50,173 bases of DNA from Nostoc sp. XA010 (GTDB lineage: Bacteria > Cyanobacteriota > Cyanobacteriia > Cyanobacteriales > Nostocaceae), in contig NZ_JAIVFX010000037.1 in assembly GCF_020829625.1 (NCBI RefSeq), forward strand, positions 1-50,173. Reading direction: 5' to 3'. Of this stretch, positions 42,360-50,173 are shown piece by piece (the stretch's first letter is position 1; each line of letters begins with the position of its first letter). The translations under genes were made by a program, and so were the position numbers. Under the pieces are notes generated by a model. The model had not been told where the DNA came from. It was given only the letters and a program-made list of their open reading frames with translations, and made no database searches.

Positions 42360-44407
42360 TAAAGAAACCTTATATGTATTCAGTAAGAGTTGTTTTGCCT
42401 GATTTCCACTCAATATGAGAAATCTGATTACTGATCTAGAAGTATCATAAACTGCTCGGAAATCAAAGAGTCTTTTGCCTTAGCAGACCCATTCTGATAC
42501 TAGGAAGACAATTTTTTTCATTTACTTGCTCTTTAAAAGGCTCGTTGCGTTTCTTCGTTTAGCTTGCCAATTCCAAATCGGAATTACCACTAAAGATCGA
42601 GCTTTTGATCGTCAACTTAAGCAAGATCGGGTGTTTTGTTTATATAGCGATTTGCAATTGTGTGGAGTACAGACAAATCGTAGAGATTCACAGATATGCA
42701 TTGGTGTAAAACTTAACATGAAACGGGCGTTAGAAACTTTTTTATGTCTCTGAAAAGAGAAAAATCGGATGTCGATCCTGAATCTCTTTTAAAACCTCGC
42801 TTTACCAGCAAAATCAAAAAATTCTTGTTTGGGAACAAGCACAGAAATATTCTCTAATGAGAGTAATAAAAACTGTGGGTGATCGCCTGAGCTAAAACAC
42901 CATATATAGAAATCATAGAATTTAGATACACTTCTACTCCCTTTTTCCTATTCCCCGTTAAGACTTCCCCATCCCCTACCTATCGCGCTTACACTGCGCT
43001 TGTTCAGAAATCAAAGCGGAGTGCTACATATCTGATGCGTAAGCCCTGATCAGGTGAGGCTTTAAAAAAGATTCAAGGTGAGCACCTTATTTTTATTTCC
43101 TCAGAGATATAAAAGAGCGTTAGGAAACGCCTTAACTTCCCGGTAAACTTCTTGTTCTTTAGTTGATTAAATTTATAGATAGTGTTGAATTTATGTATGT
43201 AAAGTAAATTTAAGAATATGCATCATATTGAACTTCTATATGTAAGTTAGTAATGAAAGATGCAATTTGAAGCTAGAAAAACTTTTTAGCTCAGACAAAT
43301 AGGGTAATACAACTCTAATCAGTTTCAATAAGCCAGGATAAAAATATAACGCTGTAGCTAGCCAATGAGGCTTTTGGAGACCATTATGAGTTATAGATTT
43401 ACAAGAGTTCAGCACTACACATCATCATCTGGGGATATTAATAAAATATGAAGCTGTGTCGTGTCTGATAACTAAATATTATCTTGGTTTGATCTCAGAC
43501 AGTATCAGATTCAATCTGCTGCCTGGGAGTTACTTCAAGATAGTCAGGAATGTATCACAAGATAATTAGAATGATAAGTGCAGTCGAGGCAAGGCTGAGA
43601 ATAGACATCTGATAGGTTCATTCAGGTCTTTCCTAAATTGTTTTATTTTTTGCATATATTATCATGTATGTGCGCTTCGATCAAATAGCACTAAGATTAA
43701 GGGCAAATCCTCAGCCGATGTTAAGGTGATTGCAACTATCTCCCAAACCTTAGTTTTTATAAAAATGAAAGCAGATCGCTTTCATGCTGACCATATTTAA
43801 TTATCAACAAACATCAGTCCTTGAAAATTAAATCGCTAAAATGATGAAAATTCGTTAGCTTACACCTTTACATAGCTAAGAAATTGCCATTAGGTCAAAA
43901 GTTTTTAGGTGTGAGTTCTAGAACATCGATTCAGTAATAAAAAACGAGGCTGAGACATCCAATTTTTACGCCTTTAAAACCAAATTTTCCTTGTTGCAAC
44001 CCAAATAAACCGAGTTTTTTGTCATAACTATGAATACTGAATCGGTGTTCTAATGAACCAAAGGTTTGTTCATGTTCGTCTTTAGTTCTATTTTGCTTTC
44101 TTGTTTTTTCCACCTTAGAGCTTGTCACGAAACAACCTTCCTTCTTTTTAGTTAGAAATGCTTTCTCAGTAAGCTTTTTAAGTGCCAAATTGTAAAAGTT
44201 GTTTCTTGACAGGTTCTTAGGGGATATTTTAAAAGGGTCTTTTTATTTAAGTACATGACGAAAACTTTGATTTGGCGTTGCACTTAACCTTGTGTAAAAC
44301 TGCAAAATTATATCTTTCGATACTTTTAAAACATCCTCTAAGGGTTTTATCCTAACTTCGTGCAATTCAGCTATTATCTTTACCAAAAGTAGGGCTAACT
44401 TTCTACT
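42360..44407. other. Two kilobases without a supported gene
   Basis: AT-rich DNA between the IS relic and the plus-strand operon. Small open frames exist (75 aa at 42526, 85 aa at 43931 on the minus strand, 60 aa at 44243 on the minus strand). None has a good ribosome site with a recognisable protein. The 85-aa frame (FGSLEHRFSIHSYDKKLGLF) is Lys-rich and could be a relic. The region should contain promoters for the 44408 operon and the minus-strand cluster. Confidence 0.4.
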
Positions 44408-46264
44408 ATGAACACTAAATGTCAAAATCTAGCCACAAAGAAGGTTGAACAGATGGACTCAGTTAAACAGGCATCGCAATCTTCAATTGTATTATCATCC
44501 TTGTCATTTTGGCGAAAATTACCTTTTCCTGATGTCCAGCAGGGCACTGAGTCAGATATCCCTCTCCCTAACAAGCAGAGGGATATTTCTTTTTCCCTTG
44601 CCGAAGCAGTGGTTAAGATGTTGGAAGAAATGGGAGTCAGAGATGCGTTTGGTGTTTCAGGAGGTGCAATTGCCCCCTTGTGGGTCGCACTACAGCATAG
44701 TAAAATCCGAGTGCTGCACTTTCGCCACGAAGTTGGAGCGGTTTTTGCAGCTATCGAGTCGTACTTTACTAATGGATGTCCGGTCGTAGTGTTTACTACA
44801 ACTGGTCCAGGAATTACTAATGCGCTTACTGGGCTTTTTGCTGCCCGGTGGGAGGGTGCTAAGGTAATTTTCTTATCTCCTTCGACCTCAACATCGCAGC
44901 GTGGATACTGGGCTTTTCAAGAAACCAGTGCTTATACAATGGCCAACACAGGTCTTTTTACCTCAGGAACACTGTTTCATTATGCAACTACCTTTGAATG
45001 CAATGATGAACTTCCACAAGTTTGTCACAGACTAGCTTCAGGCCTTAGACGACCCGGAGGTTTTGTAGCCCATTTGAGTATTCCTACAGCTATTCAAAAG
45101 AGTTTGCTCAAAACAGCCTTACCACAACTCAGCTTTTCTCATCCTCCGATCAGTGCTAATGAAGAAACGATTAAAGAATCTGCCAGATTGTTATCTGAAG
45201 GTTCATTTGCAATCTGGGTCGGTTTTGGCGCGCGAGGTGCTGCACAAGAAATTCGGCAGCTTGCCGAGAGAACCGGGGCTGCGGTGATGTGTTCGTCGCG
45301 TGGCAAAGGTATTTTCCCAGAGGATCATCCTCAATTCGTAGGTGTTACAGGCTTTGCTGGACATCGGTCTGTTCTGAAATATATGCGAGAGCAGCCTCCG
45401 CTGCACACGCTGGTACTAGGAACCCGCTTAGGTGAATTTACCTCTTTTTGGAATCCGGCGATGATTCCCTCACGAGGCTTAGTGCATGTTGACATCGACC
45501 CGGAAGTACCAGGAACAGCGTATCCATCAGCTAAGACTTTTGCTATCCAATCTGACGTGGCATTGTTTGTCAAGGCTCTGCTTGCATACATTCCAGAGCA
45601 TCATAGTCAGTCAACAGCCCGATCACTACCAAAACCTGAGAACCATATTATCAATCTCCAGGACAGTGATCTGGTAAGACCTGAAGTTCTCATGAATGTA
45701 ATTCAACAAGTAATTGTCGAGGGAAGCGATGCAGTGGTAATCACTGAGGCTGGTAACTCATTTGCTTGGGGAAATCATCTGCTGCGATTTACAAAACCCG
45801 GTCGTTACCGTGTCAGTTCTGGGTTTGGGGCTATGGGTCATGCTGTCACGGGCGTGGTTGGTGCCGCACTGGCACGAAATGGTAAGGCTGTTGCGATCGT
45901 CGGGGATGGCGCAATGTTGATGAATAGTGAAGTCAGCACAGCCGTGCAACATCAGATTCCTGCTGTTTGGATTGTACTTAACGATTCTCGTTACAATATG
46001 TGCGATCAAGGAATGGCTATGCTGGGGTTCGAGGGTATAGACGCGAAGATTTCACAGACAAATTTCGTTCAGATTGCCCAAGGTATGGGATCTAATGGCA
46101 TCCGAGTTGAAAAGGAGTCTGACATTCAAGCAGCACTAGAGAAAGCACTTGTTTCCACAGGCCCATTCGTTGTTGATGTAATTATCGACCCTACACACCC
46201 TGCACCGATTGGGAGTCGTATTCATAACTTGATTTCTCAAGGAACTATAAATAATAATAAATAA
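44408..46264 (+). CDS. ThDP-dependent enzyme, acetolactate-synthase-like
   Basis: A 618-aa three-domain ThDP enzyme. The catalytic Glu is in FRHEVGAVFAAIESY; TTTGPGITNALTGLFAARWE follows. The ThDP-binding motif is GDGAMLMNSEVSTAVQHQIP then NDSRYNMC. An N-terminal tail of about 60 aa precedes the first domain. It should join a 2-keto acid to a second carbonyl compound, as acetolactate synthase does. ScyA of the scytonemin pathway, which couples indole-3-pyruvate to hydroxyphenylpyruvate, is of this type, so an aromatic keto acid is a reasonable but unproven substrate. It begins the operon with KAS III and two SDR genes. Confidence 0.88.
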   Translation: MNTKCQNLATKKVEQMDSVKQASQSSIVLSSLSFWRKLPFPDVQQGTESDIPLPNKQRDISFSLAEAVVKMLEEMGVRDAFGVSGGAIAPLWVALQHSKIRVLHFRHEVGAVFAAIESYFTNGCPVVVFTTTGPGITNALTGLFAARWEGAKVIFLSPSTSTSQRGYWAFQETSAYTMANTGLFTSGTLFHYATTFECNDELPQVCHRLASGLRRPGGFVAHLSIPTAIQKSLLKTALPQLSFSHPPISANEETIKESARLLSEGSFAIWVGFGARGAAQEIRQLAERTGAAVMCSSRGKGIFPEDHPQFVGVTGFAGHRSVLKYMREQPPLHTLVLGTRLGEFTSFWNPAMIPSRGLVHVDIDPEVPGTAYPSAKTFAIQSDVALFVKALLAYIPEHHSQSTARSLPKPENHIINLQDSDLVRPEVLMNVIQQVIVEGSDAVVITEAGNSFAWGNHLLRFTKPGRYRVSSGFGAMGHAVTGVVGAALARNGKAVAIVGDGAMLMNSEVSTAVQHQIPAVWIVLNDSRYNMCDQGMAMLGFEGIDAKISQTNFVQIAQGMGSNGIRVEKESDIQAALEKALVSTGPFVVDVIIDPTHPAPIGSRIHNLISQGTINNNK

Positions 46265-46282
46265 TACAAGAGGAAATTGGAG

Positions 46283-47416
46283 ATGATATATCCTTCAGTA
46301 GGCATTTCTTCACTCGCATTGAGCCTTCCTAGTATTAAACTGGCCAAAGATGATTATAGAGAAAATTACCCGGATCTGCTAGCGAGTGTCGAGCAAAAAA
46401 ACCTGGCAAGGCTGTTTTCGCTAGTTAACTTTACTCCTAGCAACGAGTATGAGTTAGAGATGATGCCCTATCTAGAAGATCCTTTTCGTGGTACTGTTGA
46501 GCGGTGGATACTTGGCCCTGACGAGTCATCACTTACATTGGAGTATCGCGCAGCAATGGATGCCCTTGAGGCGGCCCAGCTTTCTCCCAATGACGTAGAT
46601 ATCCTACTCGTTGCCTCGTTTTTACCTGAGCAAATAGGCTTTGGCAATGCAGCTTTCCTGGCTCGTCAACTTGGTATGTCCTGTGCTGCATGGAATCTAG
46701 ATGCAACATGCGCTAGTACTCCGGTGGCGCTGGAAACTGCTTGTGCCTTGGTACAAAGTGGAGGGTATCGCCATGCCCTAGTAGTCATTTCATGTACTTA
46801 CTCTCGCTTTTTTGATCGAGACGATACTCTTTCGTGGTTTTTTAGTGATGGTGCTGGAGCTTTTTTAGTTAGTGCTCTCAAACCTAGCCAAGGTTTATTG
46901 GGATCAAAGACCGTTAATACCAGCGTCTTGTGTGACCAATTCCCTTTTAAACTCACTCAAGATGAGCAGGGCAATCCACATCTGCGTATGCAAGTCCTAA
47001 AAGGCACGAATAAAGTGATTGGCGAAACTGCTGTGGAACTTCTTCGTACATGTTGCGAAGGAGCGATCGCTGCTGCTAATGTGACGCTAGAGCAAATCGA
47101 CTTCTTTATTTTCAATACACCCACAGCTTGGTTTGCCAGTTTCTGTATCCGTGTACTAGGCATTGACCCAGAACGGACAATCAATATTTACCCTTTTTAT
47201 GCAAACATTGGGCCAACATTGTCTCTAGCCAATCTCTACCACGCTGCACAGCTAGATAAGATTCGTGAAAATGACTTGGTTTTAATCTATGGTTTTGGTG
47301 CAGCCAGTTCCGCTTCTGCAAGTGTAATGCGCTGGGGTGACGTGACTCTAAGTTCGCAACCCCACAAGCAACCTGACTCAAAATTCAGAGAACTTACTGG
47401 CAAAAGGACAAGATAG
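46283..47416 (+). CDS. KAS III-like thiolase-fold enzyme
   Basis: A 377-aa enzyme from the ATG at 46283 (AGAGGA upstream; a TTG at 46277 adds two residues). The nucleophile Cys is in LDATCASTPVALETACAL near residue 140. FFSDGAGAFLVSA is the usual KAS III strand. The C-terminal half has IDFFIFNTPTAWFASFC, where normal KAS III has the HQAN histidine, and YPFYANIGPTLSLANL, which keeps the Asn. The missing His points to acyl transfer or a non-decarboxylating reaction, not chain initiation. It lies 18 bp after the ThDP gene. Substrate unknown. Confidence 0.85.
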   Translation: MIYPSVGISSLALSLPSIKLAKDDYRENYPDLLASVEQKNLARLFSLVNFTPSNEYELEMMPYLEDPFRGTVERWILGPDESSLTLEYRAAMDALEAAQLSPNDVDILLVASFLPEQIGFGNAAFLARQLGMSCAAWNLDATCASTPVALETACALVQSGGYRHALVVISCTYSRFFDRDDTLSWFFSDGAGAFLVSALKPSQGLLGSKTVNTSVLCDQFPFKLTQDEQGNPHLRMQVLKGTNKVIGETAVELLRTCCEGAIAAANVTLEQIDFFIFNTPTAWFASFCIRVLGIDPERTINIYPFYANIGPTLSLANLYHAAQLDKIRENDLVLIYGFGAASSASASVMRWGDVTLSSQPHKQPDSKFRELTGKRTR

Positions 47417-47464
47417 TAAAAATTCTTTCGACAAAAACCATACATAATTTCAAGGAAGACACCC

Positions 47465-48214
47465 ATGCTAAGGCAATTGTATGGAAAAGTGGCACTGGTA
47501 ACTGGAGCTTCGTCAGGTATTGGTCGAGCAACAGCGCTAGCATTTGCACAGGCTGGAGCAAAAGTTGTAGTTGCTAGTCGTCGGATTACCGAGGGAGAGG
47601 AAGTTGTCCGTCAAATACAAGAGGCAGGAAGCGAGGCTATTTTTGTCAAAACCGATGTGTCAAAAGCGGCTGAAGTTGAGGCGCTGGTTGACAAAACTGT
47701 AGATATCTATGGTCGTCTGGATTGCGCCTTCAATAACGCTGGTATCCCATCTGCTGGTTTGCTAACTGATACATTAGAAGAAGACTGGGATCGTTTAATT
47801 GACGTGAACCTTAAAGGAACATGGCTCTGCCTCAAGTATGAGATTAAGGCGATGCTGCTCCAAGGTGGCGGCGCGATTGTGAACGTGGCTTCTATGGGTG
47901 GTGTGGTCGGTTTTGCGGGCTATGCTAGTTACTGTGCTAGTAAAGGTGGGGTTATCGCCTTAACCCGATCTGCGGCAATCGAGTATGCTCAATTCGGTAT
48001 TCGGATAAATGTTGTCAGTCCTGGTGCAATTGATACTGACATGCTGGCAACTATTCCTGCACACCAACTTGCTCAGATGATAGCAATGCATCCCATCGGA
48101 CGTAGTGGTAAGCCAGAGGAAATTGCAGAAGCCGTGGTGTGGCTGTGTTCGGACGCAGCTTCCTTCGTTGTGGGGCACAACATGATGATTGATGGAGGAT
48201 ATACCGTGCATTGA
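47465..48214 (+). CDS. Short-chain dehydrogenase/reductase (SDR)
   Basis: A 249-aa classical SDR. The cofactor loop is TGASSGIGRATA, the NNAG motif is complete (FNNAGIPSAG), and the catalytic set is Ser in VASMGGVVG and YASYCASKGG (Tyr-x-x-x-Lys). VVASRR after the second strand suggests NADP(H). It ends MMIDGGYTVH, as usual. AAGGA stands before the ATG. It would reduce or oxidise a carbonyl made by the ThDP/KAS III pair. About 50 bp downstream lies the IS that now separates it from the second SDR. Confidence 0.93.
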   Translation: MLRQLYGKVALVTGASSGIGRATALAFAQAGAKVVVASRRITEGEEVVRQIQEAGSEAIFVKTDVSKAAEVEALVDKTVDIYGRLDCAFNNAGIPSAGLLTDTLEEDWDRLIDVNLKGTWLCLKYEIKAMLLQGGGAIVNVASMGGVVGFAGYASYCASKGGVIALTRSAAIEYAQFGIRINVVSPGAIDTDMLATIPAHQLAQMIAMHPIGRSGKPEEIAEAVVWLCSDAASFVVGHNMMIDGGYTVH

Positions 48215-48265
48215 TATTTCTGTTTACCTTAGTCGAGCAAACATCGCACCTATGTCTGAAGACTA

Positions 48266-49144
48266 GGGCGTGTTTTCAAACTAGTTGTATCCTGAAAAAA
48301 TAGGTGATCGCTGTGTAGAAAAGATGAATCGAGGAGATATCAGCAACGAACAGTGGGAAAAGTTAAAACCGCTACTACCACCACAAAAACCGATTACAGG
48401 CAAGCCAAATAATGACCATCGCACAGTTGTGAATGGCATTCTTTGGATATTGAGAACCGGAGCGCCGTGGCGAGACTTGCCAGAACGTTATGGGAAGTGG
48501 GAGAGTGCGGCAACAAGGTTTTATCGGTGGCAAAAGCCGGAATTTGGAACCAAATCTTAGAACATCCGCAAGTGATCGCCGACGAACAAGGAAAACTTGA
48601 TTGGGAAGTTCATTACGTCGATGGAACAGTGATCTGCGCCCATCAGCACGCAGCTGGTGGAAAAAAGGGGGTGAAGAAGATGAGAAACTAGGTCGTTCTT
48701 GTGGTGGTTTCAGTACAAAAATACACATACGTTGTGAAGGCAAAGGTAAGCCGATTACTTTTATCCTTAGTCCAGGTCATCGTAATGAGTCGATTTTTCT
48801 GGAACAATTGATGGAACAAGTTGCAGTCTAAGCGTTCTGGGCAAGGTCGCCCGCGTGTGAGGCCTTTAAGACTCGTTGGAGACAAAGGTTACACTGGTCG
48901 TCGCATACGTCATTACTTGCGCCGTCGCGGTATCCGTCTTACCATACCACGGTTATCAAATGAACCACGTCGCGGCCCTTTTAACCGTGAAATCTATCGT
49001 CAACGTAACATTGTTGAACGTACTATCAACCGCCTCAAGCAATTTCGCCGCGTTGCTACCCGATATGAAAAACTTGCTGTAAATTATACAGCTATGATAA
49101 CGATCGCCTCCATTCTGTTGTGACTATAGTTTGAAAACACGCCC
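48266..49144 (+). mobile_element. IS5-family insertion sequence (IS427-like), 879 bp
   Basis: Perfect 18-bp inverted ends: GGGCGTGTTTTCAAACTA at 48266-48283 and TAGTTTGAAAACACGCCC at 49127-49144. TA (or CTA) flanks both sides, a short target duplication whose exact length is blurred by the CTAG at the borders. It splits the operon between the two SDR genes. Confidence 0.92.
48324..49123 (+). pseudogene. Transposase of the 48266 IS, in several frames
   Basis: Reading in order needs three or more frames. The first has MNRGDISNEQWEKLKPLLPP to FYRWQK. The second has AGIWNQILEHPQVIADEQGK to VDGTVICAHQHAAGG. The third has GRSCGGFSTKIHIRCEGKGK to ESIFLEQLM. The last has RLVGDKGYTGRRIRHYLRRR and NIVERTINRLKQFRRVATRY. 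One shift falls at AAAAAAGGGGG (48661-48671), a plausible programmed slip site used in this IS group. The other breaks suggest decay. The ends are still perfect, so a helper transposase could mobilise it. Confidence 0.75.
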
Positions 49145-49200
49145 TAGGGCTGAGACTACGAGTTTTAATTTCTTCTTTTTTCTAGGTAGGAGGCATTTAC

Positions 49201-49995
49201 ATGACTGCGATATCTACTCAAGACGGAAAGTACTCTGAAGAAACTAAGTTAATGAAAGGTCGGGTAGCCTTGGTGACTGGAGCTAGTCGAGGAATTGGCG
49301 CAGCTACAGCTAAACTTCTAGCCTATCATGGAGCGACAGTCGGCGTTAACTATTACAACAACTATGAAGCGGCTCAGTCAATTGTAGAGGAAATAGAAGT
49401 CAGTGATGGTAAAGCTATTGCAGTTCAAGCTGATGTCACTGATGAAGCGCAAGTTCAGAAAATGGTGCAGCGGATATCAGAAGCATTTGGTCAGATTGAC
49501 ACCCTTGTACTCTCTGCTAACAAAACATTTACAATTGCTCCCTTTATAAATTACCAATGGTCAGATTTTGAAGAAAAGTTAGTAGGAGAACTTCAAGGAG
49601 TTTTCTACCCTTGTAAAGCTATTGTTCCCTCAATGATCGAAGATAAACGTGGTTGCATTATAGCTATTAGCAGTGGTTTGTCTCGTTATCCCTCTGAAGG
49701 TTTTATAGCTCACTCTACAGCTAAGTCAGGACTAGACGCTTTTATCAAAAATTTGGCTTTAGAATTAGGTCCATTAGGGATTCGAGTTAATGCCATAGCT
49801 CCTGGTCTAACTTTGACTGAAGCCACTATGTTTCTTCCTGAAGAATATAGGGAAAATACGGCTCAGGCAACTCCATTAAGGAGAAATGCGATGCCAGAAG
49901 ATATTGCTGGGGCCATTCTCATGCTTGCATCTAATGAAGCGAAATTTGTTACTGGAGTTTACTTACCGGTATCTGGTGGCATTCAGATGCTTTGA
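49201..49995 (+). CDS. Atypical SDR-family protein with His in place of catalytic Tyr
   Basis: A 264-aa SDR-fold protein with TGASRGIGAATAKLL as cofactor loop. NNAG is replaced by LSANK. The active-site pattern Tyr-x-x-x-Lys reads HSTAK (FIAHSTAKSGLDAF); the Ser in AISSGLS is kept. The C-terminus VTGVYLPVSGGIQML is normal. Such changes suggest altered chemistry, for example enoyl reduction, or loss of redox activity. TAGGAGG 7 nt before the ATG is a strong ribosome site. It was probably co-transcribed with the first SDR before the IS entered between them. Confidence 0.87.
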   Translation: MTAISTQDGKYSEETKLMKGRVALVTGASRGIGAATAKLLAYHGATVGVNYYNNYEAAQSIVEEIEVSDGKAIAVQADVTDEAQVQKMVQRISEAFGQIDTLVLSANKTFTIAPFINYQWSDFEEKLVGELQGVFYPCKAIVPSMIEDKRGCIIAISSGLSRYPSEGFIAHSTAKSGLDAFIKNLALELGPLGIRVNAIAPGLTLTEATMFLPEEYRENTAQATPLRRNAMPEDIAGAILMLASNEAKFVTGVYLPVSGGIQML

Positions 49996-50125
49996 GATAT
50001 TTTTCCGTCCGAAGAATCGGGGAGGATCAAAGTGTAATTCAAATGGTAAGTAAGTCGGCGCGAAAAAACTAAACTATGTAAAGATAAGTAAATACGGAGA
50101 ATGCATCTACCGAGGTGACGAAGAT

Positions 50126-50173
50126 ATGGGCGCTCGTTTAAGGGTGTTTTTGACTAGCGATCAAGATAAAACT
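50126..50173 (+). CDS. IS630-family transposase, N-terminal end (partial at window edge)
   Basis: ATG at 50126 opens MGARLRVFLTSDQDKT, which I recognise as the start of IS630-type transposases with an N-terminal helix-turn-helix. It runs off the window. The fragment at 1-116 is the C-terminal end of the same family. Confidence 0.65.
   Translation, partial: MGARLRVFLTSDQDKT

Noticed and set aside
42526..42753. 75-aa plus-strand reading frame
   Set aside because: No good ribosome site and no recognisable protein. Possibly a decayed gene, but nothing to support it.
43931..44188. 85-aa minus-strand Lys-rich reading frame
   Set aside because: No clear ribosome site and no family recognised in an AT-rich gap. 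Left as part of the gene-free stretch.

Overview
The window looks like part of a filamentous, probably heterocystous (Nostocales) cyanobacterial genome. It has frequent GCGATCGC (HIP1) octamers and several short interspersed repeats that I recognise from Nostoc-type genomes. It also has cyanobacterial gene families (C39-peptidase ABC exporter, PEP-CTERM protein, WGR protein) and many IS relics. Species cannot be read from the sequence. Both edges lie inside IS630-type transposase genes on the + strand, as expected if the contig broke at a repeated IS.

Left part (1-16 kb), accessory DNA. An intact IS5-family element (386-1297) sits inside an already decayed cyclic-nucleotide-binding-domain gene. 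Next comes a peptide-export operon: a GG-leader substrate (2212), a strong hairpin terminator (2694-2724), a C39-peptidase ABC transporter (2750) and an HlyD adaptor (5057). Then follows plasmid-like DNA: a WGR protein, two hypotheticals, an XRE regulator with a perfect palindromic operator, three genes that each carry their own private repeated motif inside the coding sequence, an orphan CRISPR array of three repeats cut off by an IS1182-type relic, an HMA-like/PAP2 fusion and a Tat-exported multicopper oxidase.

Centre (16.2-41.9 kb), the main discovery. About 26 kb of genes all on the minus strand form one biosynthetic gene cluster. Read in transcription order it holds a tryptophan-oxidase-like flavoprotein (VioA role), a methyltransferase, a clear VioE homologue, a VioB homologue split into two overlapping genes, a group-D flavin monooxygenase, a glycosyltransferase, a P450, an O-methyltransferase, a 78-aa protein and another methyltransferase. 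Precursor genes follow: DAHP synthase, fused TrpEG, an FAD-dependent tryptophan halogenase, a RibF-type FAD synthetase, a double ABM-domain protein, a PEP-CTERM protein, then trpC, trpA, trpB and trpD. The logic is chorismate to L-Trp (trpF absent), chlorination, oxidation to indole-pyruvate imine, VioB dimerisation and VioE rearrangement to a prodeoxyviolacein-like core. Glycosylation, methylation and hydroxylation would follow, by enzymes unlike VioC and VioD. I infer a halogenated, decorated violacein-type bisindole made by a cyanobacterium. I know of no described product that fits.

Right part (42-50 kb). A truncated IS5-type transposase and about 2 kb without a convincing gene separate the cluster from a plus-strand operon: a ThDP-dependent acetolactate-synthase-like enzyme, a KAS III-like enzyme with an altered catalytic motif, and two short-chain dehydrogenases. 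An 879-bp IS5-type element with perfect 18-bp ends splits the two dehydrogenase genes. The second dehydrogenase lacks the usual catalytic Tyr. This looks like a second small-molecule pathway, or an arm of the first, with unknown product.
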